From Bacteroidales bacterium (GTDB taxonomy: Bacteria > Bacteroidota > Bacteroidia > Bacteroidales > Bacteroidaceae): 9,598 bases of DNA. The translations under genes were made by a program, and so were the position numbers. Shown one piece after another: positions 5,939 to 9,598 of this stretch; positions within the stretch are counted from its first letter, which is position 1; every line of letters begins with the position of its first letter. Under the pieces are notes generated by a model that searched no databases, was not told the DNA's origin, and saw only the letters and a list, made by a program, of their open reading frames with translations. The DNA lies in the NCBI GenBank assembly GCA_004557285.1, contig SFEK01000073.1, positions 1 through 9,598 on the forward strand. The letters run 5' to 3'.

Positions 5939-8290
5939 TTATTCGCCACGAAGTTGTTTGTCCATGTGTTCGGCAGCACGACGGCCGTCGCCCATGGCAA
6001 GGATCACGGTTGCACCACCACGCACGATGTCACCACCGGCAAAAATCTCACGACGCGAACTCATCATCTGCTCGTCCACGGCAATGGTGTTCTTTCTGCC
6101 CAGTTCCAATCCCTTGATTGATTTGGGTACCAATGGGTTGGGTGATACACCGATAGCCACAATCACCTGATCCACATCTATGGTGACGGTCTTGCCCTCA
6201 ACAGGCACAGGACTTCTTCTGCCCGATGCATCGGGCTCGCCCAAGGTCATCACCTGAAGCACGGCCTGCTTCACGGCACCCTTCTCATTGGCCACATATT
6301 CCAATGGGTTGTGGAGACACAAGAAGCGGATACCCTCTTCCTTGGCATGTTTCACCTCTTCGAGTCGTGCAGGCATTTCAGCCTCCGAGCGGCGATAGAC
6401 CAAGGTGACATCGGCGCCCAGGCGTTTGGCGGTGCGGCATGAGTCCATGGCCGTGTTTCCACCACCAACCACCAGCACATGCTTGCCGATGTTCATCGGG
6501 GTGTCGGTGTGTGGATTGGCAGCATCCATGAGGTTGACACGGGTGAGGTACTCGTTGGACGACATGATGTTGATGGCGTTCTCACCAGGAATGTCCATGA
6601 AGTTGGGCAAACCGGCACCCGAAGCTACAAAGATCCCCTTGAATCCTATTTCCTCCAGTTGGTCCACGCTGATGGTCTTGCCCACGATACAGTCGGTCTG
6701 GAAGTGTACACCCATCTTACTCAAGTTTTCGATTTCCACATCCACAATCTTGTTGGGCAGACGGAATTCAGGAATACCATATTTCAACACGCCGCCTATC
6801 TCGTGCAAAGCCTCGAACACATATACATCGTAGCCTTTCTTGGCCATGTCTCCAGCAAAGCTCAATCCGGCAGGGCCAGAACCAACCACAGCAACTTTTA
6901 TGCCGTTGGCGGGTGCTATCTCGGGCAACGACATGCAGCCACTCTCCCGCTCATAGTCGGCAGCGAAACGCTCAAGATATCCGATGGCTACAGCAGGTTC
7001 GTTCATCTTGAGGTGCATACAGCGGCTCTCACACTGCTTTTCCTGCGGACATACACGACCACAAACTGCAGGCAGCGAAGAAGTGCTCTTGAGCACCTTG
7101 GCAGCAGCCAGGAACTGGCCACGCTCGATGTTCTTGACAAACGAAGGAATGTTGATGCTTACCGGACAGCCCTCCATACAGGTGGGTTTGGCACAGTCCA
7201 AACAACGCTTGGCCTCGGTGATGGCCATCTCGGCGGTCAAACCGATGTTCACCTCCTCTGTCCGGGTGGTGGCGCGATACACAGGGTCAAGTTCAGGCAT
7301 CACCACACGTGGTATGGCTGTGCGCTCCTTGGCCTTCATGGCACCACGCAGTGCCTTGCGCCATTCGGCATTTCTGTCAGTAAGCACTTCCATGCTCTCC
7401 ATTTCAGCCGCAGGTACCTCCTGTTTGTCGGCTGTGCTCTTGCAGTTCTGTTGTGCCTCTATCTTTTCAATATGATCTTCAAAATGTTCCACTTCGTCAC
7501 GCTCGGCATCCTTGAATGTTCCCATACGCTTGAACATCTCGTCCCAGTCAACCAATGCACCGTCAAACTCAGGTCCATCGATGCACACGAACTTGGTCTT
7601 GCCGCCAATGGTGAGTCGGCAGGCTCCACACATACCCGTGCCATCCACCATGATGGTGTTGAGCGACACATCTGTGGGGATATTGTATTTCTGCGTAAGC
7701 AGGCAGCTGAACTTCATCATGATGGGAGGCCCGATGGCAAACGCCTTGTCGATGTGCTCCTGCTCGATGAATTTCTCAATACCTACAGTTACCACACCTT
7801 TTTCGCCATAAGATCCGTCATCGGTCATGATAATCAGTTCATCGCTGTTGGCCCTCACCTCGTCTTCCAAAATGACAAGCTCTTTGTTGCGTCCGGCAAT
7901 CACCGACAGTACACGGTTGCCTGCTGCCTTGAGTGCCTTGATGATAGGCAGCATGGGTGCTACACCCACACCACCACCTGCACAGATTACCGTACCGTAG
8001 TTTTCGATATGCGTAGGATTTCCCAACGGACCTACCACATCGGTGAGATATTCACCCTCGTTCAGCGCACACATCTTCATGGACGAGAGGCCCACTTTCT
8101 GCACCACCATGGTGATGGTACCTTTCTCGATGTCGGCATCTGCAATGGTCAGCGGCATACGCTCTCCATGCTCACCCACCCTGACAATGACGAAATTGCC
8201 AGCCTTTCGGCTGCGGGCAATGAGGGGGGCTTCAACCTCAAAGAGAAATACTTTCTCTGAGAATTGTTTCTTGCGAATGATTTTATTCAT
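5939..8290 (-). CDS. NfnA-NfnB-like fusion flavoprotein (DHODB-type subunit fused to GltD-type subunit)
   Basis: This 783-residue iron-sulfur flavoprotein joins two modules usually encoded separately. Residues 1-255 are a DHODB/SudB/NfnA-type ferredoxin reductase: FAD segment RMPLTI (44-49), dinucleotide segment GGGVGVAP (105-112), and DGTGMCGAC (216-224) plus Cys236 for a [2Fe-2S] cluster. Residues about 256-305 are an acidic, low-complexity linker. Residues about 306-783 are a GltD/NfnB-type module. Cysteines at 363, 366, 371, 375 and 410, 414, 420, 424 provide for [4Fe-4S] clusters; the FAD motif is VVGSGPAG (468-475), the NADPH motif VVGGGNTAMD (607-616), and the C-terminal flavin segment GDIVRGGAT (753-761). 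Databases often label this arrangement dihydroorotate dehydrogenase B/glutamate synthase, but no glutamate-forming amidotransferase domain is present. NADH-dependent ferredoxin:NADP oxidoreductase (Nfn) or sulfide dehydrogenase activity fits better. It follows serS by 23 bases. Confidence 0.88.
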   Translation of the reverse strand: MNKIIRKKQFSEKVFLFEVEAPLIARSRKAGNFVIVRVGEHGERMPLTIADADIEKGTITMVVQKVGLSSMKMCALNEGEYLTDVVGPLGNPTHIENYGTVICAGGGVGVAPMLPIIKALKAAGNRVLSVIAGRNKELVILEDEVRANSDELIIMTDDGSYGEKGVVTVGIEKFIEQEHIDKAFAIGPPIMMKFSCLLTQKYNIPTDVSLNTIMVDGTGMCGACRLTIGGKTKFVCIDGPEFDGALVDWDEMFKRMGTFKDAERDEVEHFEDHIEKIEAQQNCKSTADKQEVPAAEMESMEVLTDRNAEWRKALRGAMKAKERTAIPRVVMPELDPVYRATTRTEEVNIGLTAEMAITEAKRCLDCAKPTCMEGCPVSINIPSFVKNIERGQFLAAAKVLKSTSSLPAVCGRVCPQEKQCESRCMHLKMNEPAVAIGYLERFAADYERESGCMSLPEIAPANGIKVAVVGSGPAGLSFAGDMAKKGYDVYVFEALHEIGGVLKYGIPEFRLPNKIVDVEIENLSKMGVHFQTDCIVGKTISVDQLEEIGFKGIFVASGAGLPNFMDIPGENAINIMSSNEYLTRVNLMDAANPHTDTPMNIGKHVLVVGGGNTAMDSCRTAKRLGADVTLVYRRSEAEMPARLEEVKHAKEEGIRFLCLHNPLEYVANEKGAVKQAVLQVMTLGEPDASGRRSPVPVEGKTVTIDVDQVIVAIGVSPNPLVPKSIKGLELGRKNTIAVDEQMMSSRREIFAGGDIVRGGATVILAMGDGRRAAEHMDKQLRGE

Positions 8291-8313
8291 AAGTATTAGG
8301 ATAAGGAATATGA

Positions 8314-9598
8314 TTAGAAATTATGGTCATCGAGCATGTCAAATCCGCAATAGGGCACAAGACATTTGGGCACACGGATGCCCTCGGGTGTCTGGTTGTT
8401 CTCTATGATGGCGGCAACGATGCGTGGCAGAGCCAATGCCGAACCGTTGAGTGTATGGCAAAGTTCTGTCTTCTTGGTCTCAGTATGGCGGAACCTGCAT
8501 TTCAGACGATTGGCCTGATAGCTTTCAAAATTGCTTACCGATGATACCTCGAGCCACTTCTTCTGTGCTGCGCTATATACCTCGAAGTCGTAGCAGATGG
8601 CAGAGGTGAAACTCATGTCGCCGCCACAAAGTCGCAGGATATGGTACGGCAACTCCAGTTTCTTGAGCAGTCCTTCCACATGCTCCAGCATCTCGTTGAG
8701 CGACTGGTATGAATGTTCAGGTGTATCGATGCGCACGATTTCCACCTTGTCAAACTGGTGCAGGCGGTTCAGTCCGCGTACATCCTTGCCGTAAGAACCG
8801 GCCTCGCGACGGAAGCAAGCCGAATAGGCACATCGCTTGATGGGCAGCTCCTTCTCATCGATGATGACGTCACGGAAGATATTGGTGACAGGCACCTCGG
8901 CGGTGGGTATGAGATAAAGGTTGTCGAGATTGCAATGATACATCTGTCCTTCCTTGTCGGGCAACTGGCCTGTGCCATATCCAGAGGCTTCGTTTACCAC
9001 AAACGGGGGCTGCACCTCAAGATAACCACTTTTGCGTGCCTCCTCAAGGAAGAAAGCCTCAAGTGCTCTTTGCAGACGGGCCATTTTGCCGATATATATA
9101 GGAAAACCTGCACCGGTGATTTTCACTCCCAGGTCGAAATTGATGAGGTTGAATTTCTTGCACAAGTCCCAATGGCAGAGGGCATCAGCCGGCAGTTCCG
9201 GCACCACGCCACCCTCTTTCACCACAACGTTGTCGGCGGCATCCTTGCCCTCGGGCACATCGTCATTAGGTATGTTGGGTATGGTACACAAAAGAGTTGT
9301 CAAGTCTTGTTCAGCCTTGGCCAATTCTTGTTCAAGAGCCTTTGACGTCTCTTTCAACTGTGCCACATCCTCCTTGATGGCATTGGCCTCATCGGTTTTC
9401 TTTTCTTTCATGAGAGCACCAATCTGTGCTGCAAGTTTCTTGGCCTCCTGTAAGGTTTTGTCAAGTTTCTGCTGTGTCTCACGTCTTGTTTTGTCAACGG
9501 CGAGCACATTGTCGATGGCTTCACGCGCACCATTGAAGTGCTTTTTCTCCAATCCTTTAATTACACGTTCAGTCTGTTCACTGATTAATTTAAGTGTA
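8314..9598 (-). CDS. serS: Seryl-tRNA synthetase, 5' end just outside the window
   Basis: This class II synthetase attaches serine to tRNA-Ser. About 427 residues are visible. An N-terminal helical arm (about residues 25-110, rich in Lys, Glu, Ala and Gln) contacts the tRNA. The catalytic core has TAEVPVTN, motif 2 around FRREAGSYGKD and GLNRLHQFDKVE, and motif 3 with GSALALPRIVAAIIENNQ near the C-terminus. The first Met-capable codon in the window (TTG at 9552-9550) is not the true start. The frame stays open to the edge and encodes TLKLISEQTERVIKG directly before it, which is the usual SerRS N-terminus. Probably only two codons, such as Met-Leu, are missing. The gene leads the run to the NfnAB-like fusion. 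In related genomes rplU-rpmA often lie upstream of serS, but that cannot be seen here. Confidence 0.96.
   Translation of the reverse strand, partial: TLKLISEQTERVIKGLEKKHFNGAREAIDNVLAVDKTRRETQQKLDKTLQEAKKLAAQIGALMKEKKTDEANAIKEDVAQLKETSKALEQELAKAEQDLTTLLCTIPNIPNDDVPEGKDAADNVVVKEGGVVPELPADALCHWDLCKKFNLINFDLGVKITGAGFPIYIGKMARLQRALEAFFLEEARKSGYLEVQPPFVVNEASGYGTGQLPDKEGQMYHCNLDNLYLIPTAEVPVTNIFRDVIIDEKELPIKRCAYSACFRREAGSYGKDVRGLNRLHQFDKVEIVRIDTPEHSYQSLNEMLEHVEGLLKKLELPYHILRLCGGDMSFTSAICYDFEVYSAAQKKWLEVSSVSNFESYQANRLKCRFRHTETKKTELCHTLNGSALALPRIVAAIIENNQTPEGIRVPKCLVPYCGFDMLDDHNF

Noticed and set aside
6479..8260. A 593-codon open frame on the + strand, antisense to the NfnAB-like gene
   Set aside because: Its codons sit exactly opposite the codons of the real gene, so stops could arise only where the real gene uses TTA, CTA or TCA. 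The real gene rarely uses these, so the frame stays open by chance. The translated product is His- and Cys-rich with no recognisable domain, while the minus-strand protein has clear motifs throughout.
8713..9345. A 210-codon + strand frame antisense to serS
   Set aside because: The minus strand encodes an unmistakable seryl-tRNA synthetase here, and the antisense product has no domain signature.

Overview
The window looks like a chromosomal housekeeping stretch from a member of the Bacteroidales, most likely a Prevotella- or Bacteroides-like organism. Three things point there. The best promoter matches are of the Bacteroidetes type (TAnnTTTG at -7, with a TTTG-like box about 20 nt upstream). 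The start codons have A-rich leaders rather than clear Shine-Dalgarno sequences. The gene content is typical of the group: a one-polypeptide NfnA/NfnB-like (sulfide/dihydroorotate dehydrogenase plus GltD-type) flavoprotein, a DMT_6/DUF486 membrane protein, a large-insert cyclophilin and a secreted PD40-repeat protein. I see no mobile element, CRISPR array, RNA gene or sign of recent transfer. Ten complete genes and one partial gene fill nearly the whole window.

Left part (about 110-2554, + strand): a Bacteroidetes-type promoter is followed by five co-directional genes. They encode a Nudix hydrolase of the ADP-ribose pyrophosphatase type, a HEAT-like all-helical protein of unknown function (its ATG abuts the Nudix stop), a 59-residue winged-helix protein, a cytoplasmic cyclophilin with a long helical insert, and a GlsB/YeaQ-type small membrane protein. 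The run ends in a strong inverted repeat whose loop holds the stop codon of the last gene. A second promoter, at 56-87, points left out of the window towards an unseen divergent gene.

Middle part (2571-4739, - strand): a promoter leads into a secreted PD40 (WD40-like beta-propeller) protein with a C-terminal coiled coil. A uridine phosphorylase-type nucleoside phosphorylase follows after 10 bases. This operon converges on the + strand operon, and both probably share the terminator at 2510-2554.

Right part (4793-9598, - strand): a tight run reads serS (its first two codons or so lie beyond the window edge), then the NfnAB-like fusion, then the DMT_6 membrane protein, then a TtcA-type tRNA thiolation enzyme, with gaps of 23, 2 and 40 bases. 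Translation (serS), tRNA modification (ttcA) and NAD(P)H/ferredoxin redox balance are grouped here. TtcA needs an iron-sulfur cluster and the fusion protein carries several, but a functional link between them is only inference.

I found no clearly undescribed system. The points most worth a second look are the fused Nfn-like enzyme, the cyclophilin insert, the HEAT-like protein coupled to the Nudix gene, the pairing of the PD40 protein with the phosphorylase, and the terminator that overlaps a coding end.
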